From NCBI GenBank assembly GCA_036873755.1, contig JAVTVY010019644.1, forward strand, positions 16,699 through 80,698: a stretch of DNA of 64,000 bases, in the 5' to 3' direction. The notes under the pieces were generated by a model. The model was not told where the DNA came from. It saw nothing but the letters and a program-made list of their open reading frames with translations, and searched no databases. Each line of letters begins with the position of its first letter. Within the stretch, counting starts at the first letter, position 1. Shown one piece after another: positions 57,201 to 64,000 of the stretch. The translations under genes and the position numbers were made by a program. The stretch is from Hanleya hanleyi (lineage: Eukaryota > Mollusca > Polyplacophora > Lepidopleurida > Hanleyidae).

Positions 57201-60200
57201 GGCCCCGATAAGCCAGGGGGCCGATGTTAGCCCTTTTATATTTTCGGGACAAATCCTAAATTTACATACACTCACTCCCCCACCCTACCTCTCTCAGCAG
57301 GCCCCGATAAGCCAGTGACAGATATTAGCCCTTTGGGATAGGGTTGATATGAGTTTTCCCCTATTGTAGGGGTAAAGTCCATGTTCAGTTTTTATATTTT
57401 CGGGGACAAATCCTAATTTTACATGCACCCGTCCATGACTGGATGGCCATCGCGGAGCGCTTCACTTTGACACCTCACTCGACCCAATCATTCCACAAGG
57501 GGGCCCCTCTCGCCCCTGAAGATTGCCGAACATTCTCACGAAAACCCACGTATTTGGGACTACTTTCTGTCCGCGGAGGCAGACCGCATCACCGCCAGAC
57601 AGCATCACCGCGGATGAATACAGATATAGGTCAGCCAGTCCTACCCAGGTCATGCCCGAGTCACGCCCGATTCACGCAGGCCGGAAGTGACGTCATACTT
57701 GCGCAGAAATACTGCGCACAGCACTTTCGGTTTCTCGCGCATGTGCACTGACACGAAAACTACCTTAAATGCCCTTTGTATACTACTAATACCCTTGGTA
57801 ATCATGTGTCCACCGATTTGTTTTTCGTTGGAGAGGACCCTATCTGGCCTGGGATTTTTAAGACCTGTCCAGGCTTGGTGGTGGGGAGGAGAGGGGAGTG
57901 TCATTTGGACCCCCTTCCCCTAAATATTGGTTTTACTTCTTAAGCCAAAGGGCTGAAACTTAGCACTACCTCAGACTGTGAGCGCAATCCCATATCTCCT
58001 AAATGATCAACGACCACCCTAAAATGGCATGTATTTTGAAACTGTACATCGCAACATGATGCAGTCACATCTACCGGAGATGGTTTTCTACAGCAAGTAA
58101 AGAATCCCCCTGTCTCTATCTTCCAAACCCAAACTTAATGTCCACCCCTCCCCACTCCCACTCACACACACCGCCCTTCACTCATTATGTCAATTTTGGC
58201 CGAACACCTAGACTATATATAAAATAATTGTTATTAAGACACAGAGGAACATTCCGATTTCATCATTTAAATAATACTGTCAACCCAAGGCAAATTTCCT
58301 GACCCTTGTTCTAATTTTCAGAACGAAATGTTATCGCTGGTTACAGTTCTGATGACAGTTCTGAAGACATTGTTGGTGGCATCGAGTCCCCGAATGGAGC
58401 CCATCCCTGGCAGTTATCCCTTGAAAGGAAGTTCGGAACACGATGGCGCCACACTTGTGGCGCTGCTCTCATAAACAAGCGTTATGCCGTCACCGATCTC
58501 CATTGCGTAGTTGGCCAGAAGTGAGTACATTAGCTATATAAATAATTCACGAATTCAAGATGGCGGACATATGGTGTCATCCGAAATTCTTGCTCAACTT
58601 GGAAAATGTTATTCGTCAAACCCAAGGGAAACATTTCTAGCTCGCTGCAGACATTTACTGGAAATGAGCAGTTTCACACCATAGCTTGTCGTCTCAGGTC
58701 AGTTATCGAGTCTATTTGCATAATCTTCGACATACAACATATATAGTTACATAATGGATACTACGCCTATCTTAAACCCTACACTGCTTACAACTAATTC
58801 CGTCTGGATATCCATTCGTAACAATTAGTACTGGGAATATTTATTTATAACCGGATGTTTACACATATTTGACCTCATTTGACTCAGATCTGACCCTAAA
58901 CCGACCTTAATTCTAATAATTAAGGTGTTATCTATGAATATCCTAAAACCTACACTACGTACAACTAATTCAGCTGGGATACACATTCGTCATATAATTA
59001 GTATTCTGGATATTAATTTATAACAGATTTTTACCCATTTTTAGCCTCATTTGACTCACATGTGACTCTCAAATTATCTTATTTCTAATAATTAACGTGT
59101 TATCTATGGTTACCTTATACTCTACACTACATTCAACTAATTCAGCTTGGATACTCTTTCATAACAAACAATTAGGTGGATTTTAAGTTATTACCGATTT
59201 TTATCCCTTTTTGGCCTCATTTAACCTCAAAATGACTTCAAAATTACCATAATTTAATAATTAACGTGCTATCTATGCCTACCATAAACCCTACGCAAAA
59301 TACATCTAAATTTAGCTTCGATAGTCATTCGTAACATTTAATACGGTGGGTATTAATTTATAACCGATTTTTATCCATCTTTGACCTCATTTGACCTCAA
59401 AAGTAACCCCAAAATGACCTCAAATTCCCAAAATCAGGGTGGTATCCCCTCTTACCTTCCCACACAAAGAACTAATAGTAAGTATGGGTATACCTATCTG
59501 CAGCAAGTAAATGTCATCGAAACTCTTTAAAGCGCTTTTCATGTCCTTGTCCGGTTGTCTATTAGCAATGACGCGAATAATGTGTCTGAGGTTAACACCG
59601 GTGGGGCCTTCTTCTACGAAGACCCCACTAGTCTGGGGTGGAAAGTAGTGGCATAGAGAAAGGTAGATTGATGAATGGGTTTTCGGTATGGTGTTGTCTT
59701 TTCTCTTCACCGATCTTGAAAACGTAGCTTGGAGTGATGGTAAGATGTTACTTGAAAAATGCTTGATGATGACTATTCACCATGAGTCCAAACGATGAAA
59801 ATGTTGTCTGTGAAACAGCAACATAGGCTGTTACATTGGGACGGCTCTCAATGGCTCAAGGTTGAACCTGACTTTTTTGGCATACTGTGCTTGATTGTCT
59901 TTCATCGCAATACTTGAAATAATTCTCTGCAAAGATTTGGCGAGTTTTGTTATTCTGACATACATGTGCTAGTTGTCGTCTACAAGGGTATCCCTAATGG
60001 TTTCCACTCCATCGGCTCGGGCAATATGCACAGACGAGGGGCAACAAAACTGCATATTCTCCTCACAACAAGGCAATAATTTCATTATTATATTTATTAA
60101 CTACCTCTGTGCTAATCTATTATCTCTCGAGCAAAATAATGTTTTATATTTATTTTGGAAGAGCGCAATCCTTCTGAGTTAATCGTTTTCAGTGGGCAAT

Positions 60201-61202
60201 CACCAACAACATTATTTTTCATGCACGAGATTCCACTGATTCGGAGCTGCTTCACTACTATCGTGCAAATCTCGCAACGCACTTATAGTTGTTCGATGAC
60301 GCTTGTTAGTTACTCCAATTTTGTGCTTGGGTACGATTCTACTTACAATTAGTTGGGTTAGAGAGAATTTATTTCTGCTGTGTTCTGCAGATAAAATCAA
60401 CTCGACGAACTGCTCCGTGATCGGCTGTTTGCTGCGCGACTGAGAGAACGGGCGACATCTGTTGTAATTATCTCCCTTTAGTGTATATTCGTTGGGGGAG
60501 TGGAATATGCAGTTTCAGCAGGTAATATACACCCACGTGACCGGGGACTATGCAGTTCTATCTCAATACAATTTATGTAGGGAATAAATAAATAATAAAT
60601 ATAATAATGCTTGTTATTAACTTCTGGGACCGAATTACAGAGTTTCTGTGGAGTTCGTATATCTTTTTCGGAATATTATTTCAACTTACATTCTGTCCAA
60701 ACCACACCTTTTATTTGGTTGGTAGTTTAACATGAAAACCGACCTTGAAAGTTTGTTCACAATTTGCTGCCGTATTATTGGTTATTTATATTTACTTCCC
60801 AGGCAGTGCATTTCTCTTTATCAAATGTCCCATGTACCCATTACACTTGTTATCATACATCAGAACGCTAATAACATTCAATAATTACATCTTTTGTTAA
60901 ACTCATCGATATTTGATAATTTTGAAAATATATCTTTTTGCTAATACGGATAACATGAATATAGTGATTACACATCGGTCTTTTGTCTCAATCTATAACT
61001 ATCTTATCTTCGTACATCTGTCTCGTCATCTTTCCTGTTTTCTGAAAGACTTTTCCAAATCTTGTAAAAACTTTGTATATATAAAAACTGAGGTAGTCAT
61101 GCTTTATATTTTAGTGAGACAATGCGGCGACAATTACGTATCGTGGCCGGATCACAATGCATAAAGCCTCCTGATCGGGATTCAGAAATTGCTAACGTTA
61201 TG
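45226..61202 (+). CDS. Trypsin-like serine protease gene B (exons 1-3), Polinton in intron 1
   Basis: Exons: 45,226-45,280 (signal peptide), 58,322-58,520 (phase 2) and 61,115-61,202 (phase 0). Lengths and phases match gene A, and intron 1 keeps paralogous sequence next to exon 2 (58.03-58.32 kb against 26.45-26.70 kb). The product reads EDIVGGIESPNGAHPWQLSL, CGAALINKRYAVTDLHCVVG and LRIVAGSQCIKPPDRDSE. The His motif is TDLHC. No Asp or Ser exons follow before the window ends; 61.5-63.6 kb is tandem repeats. Intron 1 is 13 kb because element 2 sits in it. Either a pseudogene or continued beyond the window. Confidence 0.7.
45700..46290 (-). repeat. 27-bp-type minisatellite (GAGCGTGAGACTGATCTTGGG)
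   Basis: Around 22 units of 18-30 bp give false Ser/Leu/Lys-rich frames on both strands. Located in intron 1 of gene B. Confidence 0.9.
46540..46690 (+). pseudogene. Retroelement 3' remnant, copy 4
   Basis: A short decayed match to 470-620 and 40,310-40,470 (CTATGATT...CTTTGGATTA, TTTAATGGACG.CGGCTGA). Confidence 0.55.
46947..48200. repeat. Left terminal inverted repeat of element 2
   Basis: It pairs inversely with 56,600-57,787. Inside are about three 140-bp tandem units (AAAAAGCGGAACACGGACT, GGGGAAAACTCCTATCAACC, GGCTTATCGGGGCCTGCTGAG) at 47,240-47,770, TGACGTCACTTCCGG at 47,849-47,863, a GC-rich stretch at 47,965-48,055, and AGGTCA half-sites at 48,076-48,110. Confidence 0.88.
48076..48110 (+). 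promoter_or_regulatory. Clustered AGGTCA half-sites
   Basis: AAAGGTCA, five bases, AGGTCA, AA, AGGTCA, A, AGGTTC: direct repeats with 2-bp and 1-bp spacing. This is the classic layout of nuclear-receptor response elements. It is repeated in the right terminal repeat (56,681-56,722) and in element 1 (12,866-12,911). Confidence 0.5.
48201..48822. promoter_or_regulatory. Element 2 end-proximal region: CCAAT boxes and 3' end of protease
   Basis: GATTGGTTAC (about 48,547), GATTGGCTAC (about 48,578) and CATTGACTG (48,602) parallel the CCAAT cluster of element 1. AACAATAAATAG near 48,740 lies just past the protease stop; a poly(A) signal in the sense direction is not clear. No gene; polB would be expected in this arm of a full Polinton. 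Confidence 0.4.
48823..49296 (-). CDS. Adenain-like cysteine protease, open frame (157 aa)
   Basis: The ATG at 49,296 starts two bases after the capsid stop, and the frame stays open to 48,823. Catalytic motifs in order: GQHWVVYL (His; one Gly shorter than GEHWVGVYL in element 1), EYFDPYGLPP (Asp) and SSVCGQYCLFYLYH (Gln, Cys). A proline run follows the Asp motif. The missing Gly beside the His strand could impair the fold. Adenovirus-type C5 proteases mature capsid proteins in the particle. Confidence 0.85.
   Translation of the reverse strand: MDTDQITTVLENDPGTCKFFQGVFVRDVFPLDRVYPAAYILNTDPMDPPGQHWVVYLTEAQGEYFDPYGLPPPPLHPDFTTSWIKAQRRRVGTAKQQSLTSSVCGQYCLFYLYHRCRRRTLSTIVHMFDEYPKAEDRDVLVHDWAAHHFNVQASFWA
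49298..50805 (-). pseudogene. Major capsid protein, frameshifted and interrupted by an insertion
   Basis: The start region (50,805) is frameshifted after about seven codons. The frame from 50,756 reads VPPTQTSAEQGLWVEHLPLS; another (50,584-50,207) reads YRAYIETLLSYGREAKQSQL and DLMGRLHADLVMQDQYLLNK. 49,575-49,835 is foreign sequence with no match in element 1. The last part (49,498-49,298) reads FDLTPTLENDHQLALAKQ and ends NIIQVDKARKVLCDF. Double jelly-roll hexon-like family; non-functional. Confidence 0.88.
49575..49835. other. Insertion inside the element 2 capsid gene
   Basis: Element 1 reads straight through this point (about 11,545-11,575). The insert holds repeated CCTAAC/CCTAATCC-like words (49,640-49,680) and an A-run. 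No clear target duplication or inverted repeats. Confidence 0.65.
50809..51212 (-). pseudogene. pVI/pX-like amphipathic peptide, internal stop plus shared frame change
   Basis: The ATG at 51,212 overlaps the penton stop. A TAA interrupts the frame after about 15 codons. The HGLGNILGSIVKTFLPLV core is preserved, and the same G5-associated frame change as in element 1 precedes a basic tail ending KTQDIFS at 50,809. Confidence 0.7.
51212..51908 (-). pseudogene. Penton-like minor capsid protein, multiply frameshifted
   Basis: It begins MFYLTIPINCSLDVFPDN and WECGLVDIQY (51,908-51,750), then loses about 90 bp relative to element 1 and changes frame several times (51,736-51,494, 51,593-51,303 and 51,516-51,212) before ending at TAA 51,214-51,212. 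Confidence 0.85.
51950..52774 (-). pseudogene. Polinton proline-rich virion protein, frameshifted near the start and late
   Basis: The ATG at 52,774 overlaps the previous stop, but an A6 run (A7 in element 1) shifts the frame within six codons. An internal ATG at 52,757 restarts the conserved frame, which runs to 52,164 and contains a Pro-rich segment, WVEDEVLKSVPVSFKKQAG and GTHMTDLVNDLMRQRRSH. The C-terminal third is out of frame. Confidence 0.75.
52771..53121 (-). CDS. Small basic Polinton protein (116 aa, or 113 from the third Met)
   Basis: An intact frame with three early Mets (residues 1, 3 and 4); MSARVRKQAPTLR is the likely start. It shows DPDLVRCLCEIVYNLLKGN, PLTPAQKTKLAKHKTGLRTL, VLQKGGFLEAILAPLAAS and a C-terminal hydrophobic tail ending LFGRQ. 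It is the complete form of the 5'-truncated gene at 8,204-8,458. Small basic proteins with an amphipathic or membrane-seeking tail are usual in Polinton capsid clusters. Exact role unknown. Confidence 0.75.
   Translation of the reverse strand: MYMMSARVRKQAPTLRVLNTAPPELIRTIVRGADPDLVRCLCEIVYNLLKGNAPLTPAQKTKLAKHKTGLRTLVQKRVSQTQTKKVLQKGGFLEAILAPLAASLLDLVLDGLFGRQ
53286..53580 (-). pseudogene. FtsK/HerA-type packaging ATPase fragment
   Basis: The frame reads NPGKRHFVGKLLQHAHSMI, then PPIARVMWCYGEWQAAYAAM, VEGLTNLADLEPDILVFDL. The MWCYGEWQ...EGL...LEP.ILV.D pattern is that of the Polinton genome-packaging ATPase between the P-loop and Walker B. The P-loop Ser/Thr is replaced by Arg (GKR), the second Walker B acid is lost, a TAG lies just upstream and the downstream half is missing. 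Non-functional. Confidence 0.7.
53773..54831 (-). pseudogene. Polinton DDE integrase with chromodomain-like C-terminus, broken
   Basis: The ATG at 54,831 is followed by TAG at codon 4. The main frame then reads YYSPDIPAAYSALSALYRAA, the first catalytic Asp in QWEADLVDM, the second in LQTDEGTEF, and after a frameshift near 54,320 the Glu in ERFNRTFK. RISKVKGQF is followed by an in-frame TAG (54,049-54,047) and LPNWSDEHFLIKRRLPRQQR. A further frame change leads to a chromodomain-like end (VQILKTERRRGKLFHFVKWQ) with stop at 53,773. Retrovirus-like Polinton integrases have this D,D,E core with a C-terminal chromodomain. It would insert the element with a 6-bp duplication. Confidence 0.88.
54898..55317 (-). 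CDS. PC4-like paralogue 2 (139 aa), unknown Polinton gene
   Basis: Open frame; its ATG overlaps the stop of the upstream paralogue by four bases (ATGA). It shares with that paralogue GWTKFK.VLSGEL.G.LIH, Y.RRGP.F.QLAR and FTLHPFLWSALEDAVPDVDQ. The last block follows the C-terminal strand-helix pattern of PC4/p15 ssDNA-binding proteins (..LT...W..L...IP.ID..L). Acidic C-terminus (EEERSSDELDW). Role as a replication or transcription single-strand binder is inference; known Polinton gene lists do not, to my memory, fix this family. Confidence 0.6.
   Translation of the reverse strand: MTRPLDPLISRHKLFLPINTREVGDICDADPTQSCKANIRLSREGWTKFKWVLSGELDGDLIHLCHDVYIRRGPFFAQLARLDGGTVHFTLHPFLWSALEDAVPDVDQVLTEEERSSDELDWSFTMDNVLAEAKEENQK
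55314..55799 (-). CDS. PC4-like paralogue 1 (161 aa), unknown Polinton gene
   Basis: Open frame beginning MSPVLRAILPLTPQVGLHVY. Two repeats of one pattern are seen: TVTLHPDGWTKFKRVLSGEL in the middle and FTLDPYLWTAFEKVVPIVGQ near residue 95; acidic, disordered-looking tail (NEAEADDDVID). Clearly homologous to the next gene, with which it overlaps ATGA, so tandem duplication within the element is likely. A start at 55,825 in another frame is not supported. PC4-like assignment is inference. Confidence 0.6.
   Translation of the reverse strand: MSPVLRAILPLTPQVGLHVYGDKDRGDVYWSRAETVSNTVTLHPDGWTKFKRVLSGELEGNLIHIDNVIYVHRGPSFPQLGRYQDPTQGFTLDPYLWTAFEKVVPIVGQLFTPDERSAVQLGWAPALSEAAAEPNEQITKPRNEAEADDDVIDYPARLSAQ
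55833..56177 (-). CDS. First gene of element 2, unknown (114 aa)
   Basis: Open frame starting MTDTHSYATRILQHATAVNS. Predicted helical first half (RQILKEFTEAILNRVESMER), then a Pro-rich end. No recognised motif or membrane segment. It is the first gene inside the right terminal repeat and has a TATA-like box about 45-54 bp upstream of its ATG, so it may be an early regulator; that is a guess from position only. Confidence 0.5.
   Translation of the reverse strand: MTDTHSYATRILQHATAVNSLTGYRSVVRSMFGDGVDNKGRRQILKEFTEAILNRVESMERCAITHHYWTMTAIYRPRALTPEPATARWPHNGLCPIDPDAVAMTMGPDHRYEG
56222..56231 (-). promoter_or_regulatory. TATA box upstream of the early gene block
   Basis: CTATAAAAC on the minus strand, upstream of the first gene's ATG (56,177). 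The spacing would give a short 5' leader. It is flanked upstream by two 92-bp tandem copies that carry GTCATAGTGACRTCATTCGCG (56,415-56,610). Confidence 0.55.
56405..56612. repeat. Two tandem copies of a CRE-containing about 100-bp unit
   Basis: Units at about 56,411-56,507 and 56,517-56,611 share GCGGATGTG, GTCATAGTGACRTCATTCGCG, ACACACTCGG.CCCATA and TATAATGCTATGGCGTGA. They sit in the promoter-proximal part of the right terminal repeat. Confidence 0.8.
56600..57787. repeat. Right terminal inverted repeat of element 2
   Basis: Reverse complement of 46,947-48,200, with the same internal units and two CCGGAAGTGACGTCA motifs (56,923-56,937 and 57,681-57,695). Confidence 0.88.
57794..58321. 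other. Remainder of gene B intron 1
   Basis: 58,030-58,321 is paralogous to 26,455-26,705 of gene A and shows the intron before element 2 entered. Nothing else seen. Confidence 0.7.
58322..58520 (+). CDS. Gene B exon 2
   Basis: Acceptor TTTCAG, donor GTGAGT. Encodes NGAHPWQLSLERKFGTRW, CGAALINKRYAVTDLHCVVG. Three nt longer than gene A exon 2. Confidence 0.85.
58740..59420 (+). repeat. About 165-bp tandem repeat in intron 2 of gene B
   Basis: About four units share TAATTAAGGTGTTATCTATG, CTACACTAC.TACAACTAATTC and TTTATCC..TTTTGACCTCATTTGA (anchors near 58,740, 58,930, 59,100 and 59,265). Confidence 0.85.
59421..61114. other. No gene seen; intron 2 of gene B
   Basis: 59,490-59,900 is similar to 27.9-28.2 kb and 28.9-29.0 kb of gene A intron 2, again paralogous. 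No coding sequence supported. Confidence 0.5.
61115..61202 (+). CDS. Gene B exon 3
   Basis: Encodes RQLRIVAGSQCIKPPDRDSE; acceptor TTTTAG, donor GTAAGT. Five codons shorter than gene A exon 3. Confidence 0.75.
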
Positions 61203-61549
61203 GTAAGTGGCCCTAAACTACTGTGGAGAGAAAGAAATGAGCCCTAGAATAGGTGCCGCACAACCGTAAGCCAAAATTCACATTGCTTGCTTCGGTTCAC
61301 AGTTGATAGCGAAGAAATATTTCACCAGTTCTCGCGTTTTTATCTCGCCATACGAAGTAAATGGGAGATATTGTGAGGGGGGAAGAGGATGTCGTCGTCG
61401 GTGTCGGTGTCGGTGTCCCCTGCCTGGAAATGATAAGGTTTTTGGTTTAGCAAGTTAAAAAAAAATCTAGAAAAATTAGAAAAAATATGAAAAAAATATG
61501 GGGGGTGGGTATGCCACCTGGGGGTACTACCCCTGGGGTGCTCTAATGT

Positions 61550-62640
61550 TAAAATCCCTATGAATGAGTTTTGCGTTTAGCTGAAGTGCACATGTACATC
61601 TGTACTTGGAAAGTTTCTTGCAGTTGTTAGCTGTCATTGGATGATTATGAAACTTGGTACACATGTTTCTTATGATTAGAGGATGTATCTGTACCATTTT
61701 TGGGAAGAAATATTAATTTTTCTCCAAATTATGGCAAATGAATGAGTTTTCTGTTTAGGTAAATTGTACATGTCGGCCTCTACATGTATACATGCACATG
61801 TACATGGTAAGTTTCCTGCAGTTGTCAGCTGTCATTGGATAATTATGAAACTTGGCACACATGTTTCCTATGATTAGAGGATGTACCTGTGCTATTTTTA
61901 AGAAGAAATATTAATTTTTCTCGAAATTATGGCAAGTGAATGAGTTTTCTGTTTAGGTGAATTGTACATGTAGGCGTCTATGTGTATACATGTACATGTA
62001 CATGGTAAGTTTGCTGCAGTTGTCAGCTCTCATTGGATGATTACAAAACTTGGTACACAGGTTTCTTATGATTAGAGAATGTACCTGTGCTATTTTTGAG
62101 ATGAAATATGAATTTTTCTCCAATGCAAATGAATGAGTTTTGCGTTTAGCTGAAGTGCACATATACATCTGTACACCACAGTTTGCTGCAATTGTCAGAT
62201 GTCATTGAATGATTATGAAACTTGGTACACGTTTCTTATGATTAGAGGATGTCCATGTGCTATTTAGGAGATGAAATATTAATTTTTGTTCAAATTTTGA
62301 GGGTTTTGTCTAAGTAATCTTCCAATAATAATGTACATGTATATACATGTACACCGGTGCATGGAAAGTTTTCTGAAGCTGTCAGCTTTCATTGGATGAG
62401 TTTGACACTTGCTACCCAAATTCAATGTGATTCGAGGCTGTGCATGTGCTATTTAAGAAATATGACATTAAATATGAATTTTTCTCCTAATTATTGCAGT
62501 TTAGACTTTGTACGTTTCCATTGTTAAGTTTTTTGTTGGGCAAAAATTTACATGTAGATCTGTACATGGAAAGTTTGTTGAACCTTTCGTGGGATGATTA
62601 TAAAACTTGGTGGACATGTTTCATGTTTTCCTAGGTCACA
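61550..62640 (+). repeat. About 190-bp tandem repeat
   Basis: Five to six diverged units with ATGAATGAGTTTTSYGTTTAG, CAGTTGTCAGCTNTCATTGG, GAAACTTGGTACACATGTTT and GAAATATTAATTTTTCTC. Confidence 0.9.
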
Positions 62641-63600
62641 GCTCTCTTGCAAAAATCCCACACGGGACTGACGTATCCAGCAGTATTCCCAAATGGCACT
62701 GGCCTATCCAGCAGTAATGCCATGTACGGGACTGACATATCCAGCAGTAATCCAAAACGGAACTCAACTATCCAGCAGTAATCCCAGACCAGACTGGTCT
62801 ATCCAGCAGTAATCCCATTTGGGACTGGCCTATCCAGCAGTAATCTCACACAGAGCTGACCTATTCAGCAGTAATCCCAAATGGCACTGGCCCATCCAGC
62901 AGTAATGCCACACGGGACTGACCTATCCAGCAGTAATCCCAGACCGGACTGGCTTATCCAGCAGTAATCCAACATGGGACTGGCCTATCCAGCACTAATT
63001 CCGCACGGGACTGGCCTATGCAGCAGTAATCTCACACGGGACTGACCTATCCAGAAGTAATATGACACTGGACTGCAATATGCAGCAGTAATCCCTCACG
63101 GCACTGACCTATCCAGCCATAATCCTACATGGGACTAACCTATCCCGCTGTATCCCACACAGGTTTAGCCTATCCAGCAGTAATCCCACATGGGAATGGC
63201 CTCTCCAGCCGTAATCCCATACAGGATTGCCGTATGCAGCAGTAATCCCACACTGGACTGCCTATGCAGCAGTAATCCCACACGGGACTGTCCTATCCAG
63301 CATTAATCCCATACAAGACTCGTCTGTCCAGCAGTAATCCCAGACAGGACTGGCCTATCCAGCAGTAATCCCACAGGGGACTGGTCTATCCATCAGTAAT
63401 AACACACGGGACTGGTCCATCCAGCAGTAATCCTACACAGGACTGGCCTATCCAGCAGTAATCTCACATGGCACTAACCTATCCTGCAGTAATCTCACAC
63501 TGGACTGCACTATGCATCAGTAATCCGACGGCAATGACCCATCCATCCTACATGGGATTAACTTATATACCAGTAATCCCACATGGGACGGATGTTATTG
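62640..63600 (+). repeat. 31-bp minisatellite (CCTATCCAGCAGTAATCCCA)
   Basis: About 30 units, each with GACTGGCCTATCCAGCAGTA and ATCCCACACGG; many point variants. No CRISPR-like spacers. Confidence 0.93.
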
Positions 63601-63639
63601 CCTGTACCAGATAATCTATACGACATTATTGCCACATCA

Positions 63640-64000
63640 CCTATTCCAGTCTAATGGTTAGAGCGTCGGCCTCGTAAGCGGTAGGCTCTGGGTTCGATCC
63701 CAGGCCGGGTCATACCTAAGACTTGAAAATGGAACTTGTTGCTTCCTCGCTTACGCTCAGCATTAAGAGGATAGAACAAGGACTGGTTCGCTCGGTGTCA
63801 GTATAATGTGACTGAGTGGGGTGTCATGTCTGCCTATGGCATGATATTTCAGTGGGACAGCACTATAAAATGGCAGCATTAGATCTGCTCTGTTACAAGT
63901 AGGTTCCCCTTCCCCTCCCCTCCCCTCCCTTCCCTTCCCCGTCGTGATATAGCTGAAAAAATGTTGAAAGCGACGTTAAACCCTATTCACTCACTCACTC
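63640..64000 (+). mobile_element. tRNA-derived SINE with (CACT)n tail
   Basis: The head has A-box-like TCTAATGGTTAGAGCG, anticodon-loop-like CTCGTAA (Thr-CGT type) and B box GGTTCGATCCC with T-stem CTGGG/CCCAG. The acceptor stem is degraded, so it is not a tRNA gene. The body runs through TGTCAGTATAATGTGACTGA to AAGCGACGTTAAACCC and a (CACT)n tail cut by the window end. This body and tail type is common in mollusc genomes. Confidence 0.8.

Larger units (their letters stand above)
46941..57793 (-). mobile_element. Polinton/Maverick element 2 (46,947-57,787), integrase-bearing, no polymerase B
   Basis: The termini are AGTAGTATACAAAGGGC at 46,947 and its reverse complement ending at 57,787. Flanking hexamers are AATATC (46,941-46,946) and AATACC (57,788-57,793), fitting the 6-bp target duplication of Polintons. 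Inverted repeats extend about 1.2 kb. Minus-strand order: unknown 114-aa gene, two paralogous PC4-like genes, integrase, ATPase fragment, small basic protein, proline-rich protein, penton, pVI-like, major capsid, protease. Length 10.8 kb against 15-20 kb for typical members; polB is absent. Several genes are frameshifted, and a 260-bp insertion breaks the capsid gene. Confidence 0.9.

Noticed and set aside
62640..63600. CRISPR-like regular array
   Set aside because: Units are adjoining and degenerate with no unique spacers, and the DNA is eukaryotic.
63645..63715. Functional tRNA-Thr gene
   Set aside because: B box and T arm are good, but the acceptor and anticodon stems do not pair properly and a SINE body follows.

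Overview
This is eukaryotic DNA: there are spliced exons with GT/AG borders, AATAAA signals, a tRNA-derived SINE, LINE debris, minisatellites and virus-like Polinton (Maverick) elements. Element content and the SINE with its (CACT)n tail point to a marine lophotrochozoan, probably a mollusc. That assignment is an inference. Nearly everything here is mobile or repetitive. The only clear host genes are two trypsin-like serine protease paralogues, A (exons at 25.2-32.4 kb) and B (exons at 45.2-61.2 kb).

Layout. 1-6.7 kb and 34.1-41.0 kb are two copies of one duplicated block that carries a retroelement C-terminal remnant and head-to-head fragments of a HEEAD/SPDTDV/HALTGC family gene. Copy 1 holds a 5'-truncated LINE with a 13-bp target duplication. 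Copy 2 holds a 3.5-kb inverted-repeat element built round CTCCTAATTAGGAG arrays. 6.9-13.6 kb is a Polinton derivative (element 1) that keeps only the capsid/maturation genes (small basic protein, proline-rich protein, penton-like minor capsid protein, pVI/pX-like peptide, major capsid protein, adenain-like protease), each more or less damaged. 13.6-17.6 kb holds perfect dyads, a phased GGACAAC array and Polinton-end debris. 18.06-24.88 kb holds two opposed copies of a foldback-like transposon with GC-rich arms, inserted 63 bp apart upstream of gene A. The same flank without insertions survives upstream of gene B and acts as the empty-site reference.

46,947-57,787 is a nearly complete Polinton (element 2) on the minus strand, inside intron 1 of protease gene B. 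It has about 1.2-kb terminal inverted repeats, an AG...CT border and a near-perfect 6-bp target duplication. Its order is: three early genes (one unknown, then two paralogues with a PC4-like pattern), a DDE integrase with a chromodomain-like end, a packaging ATPase fragment, then the same capsid/protease block as element 1. No protein-primed DNA polymerase B is present and there is no room for one.

The capsid and protease genes form a morphogenesis module with overlapping stop/start codons; integrase and inverted repeats form the integration module. Both copies carry indels and stops, so they are fossils or recently decayed. The right end of the window (58.7-64 kb) is tandem repeats around exons 2-3 of gene B, then the SINE.
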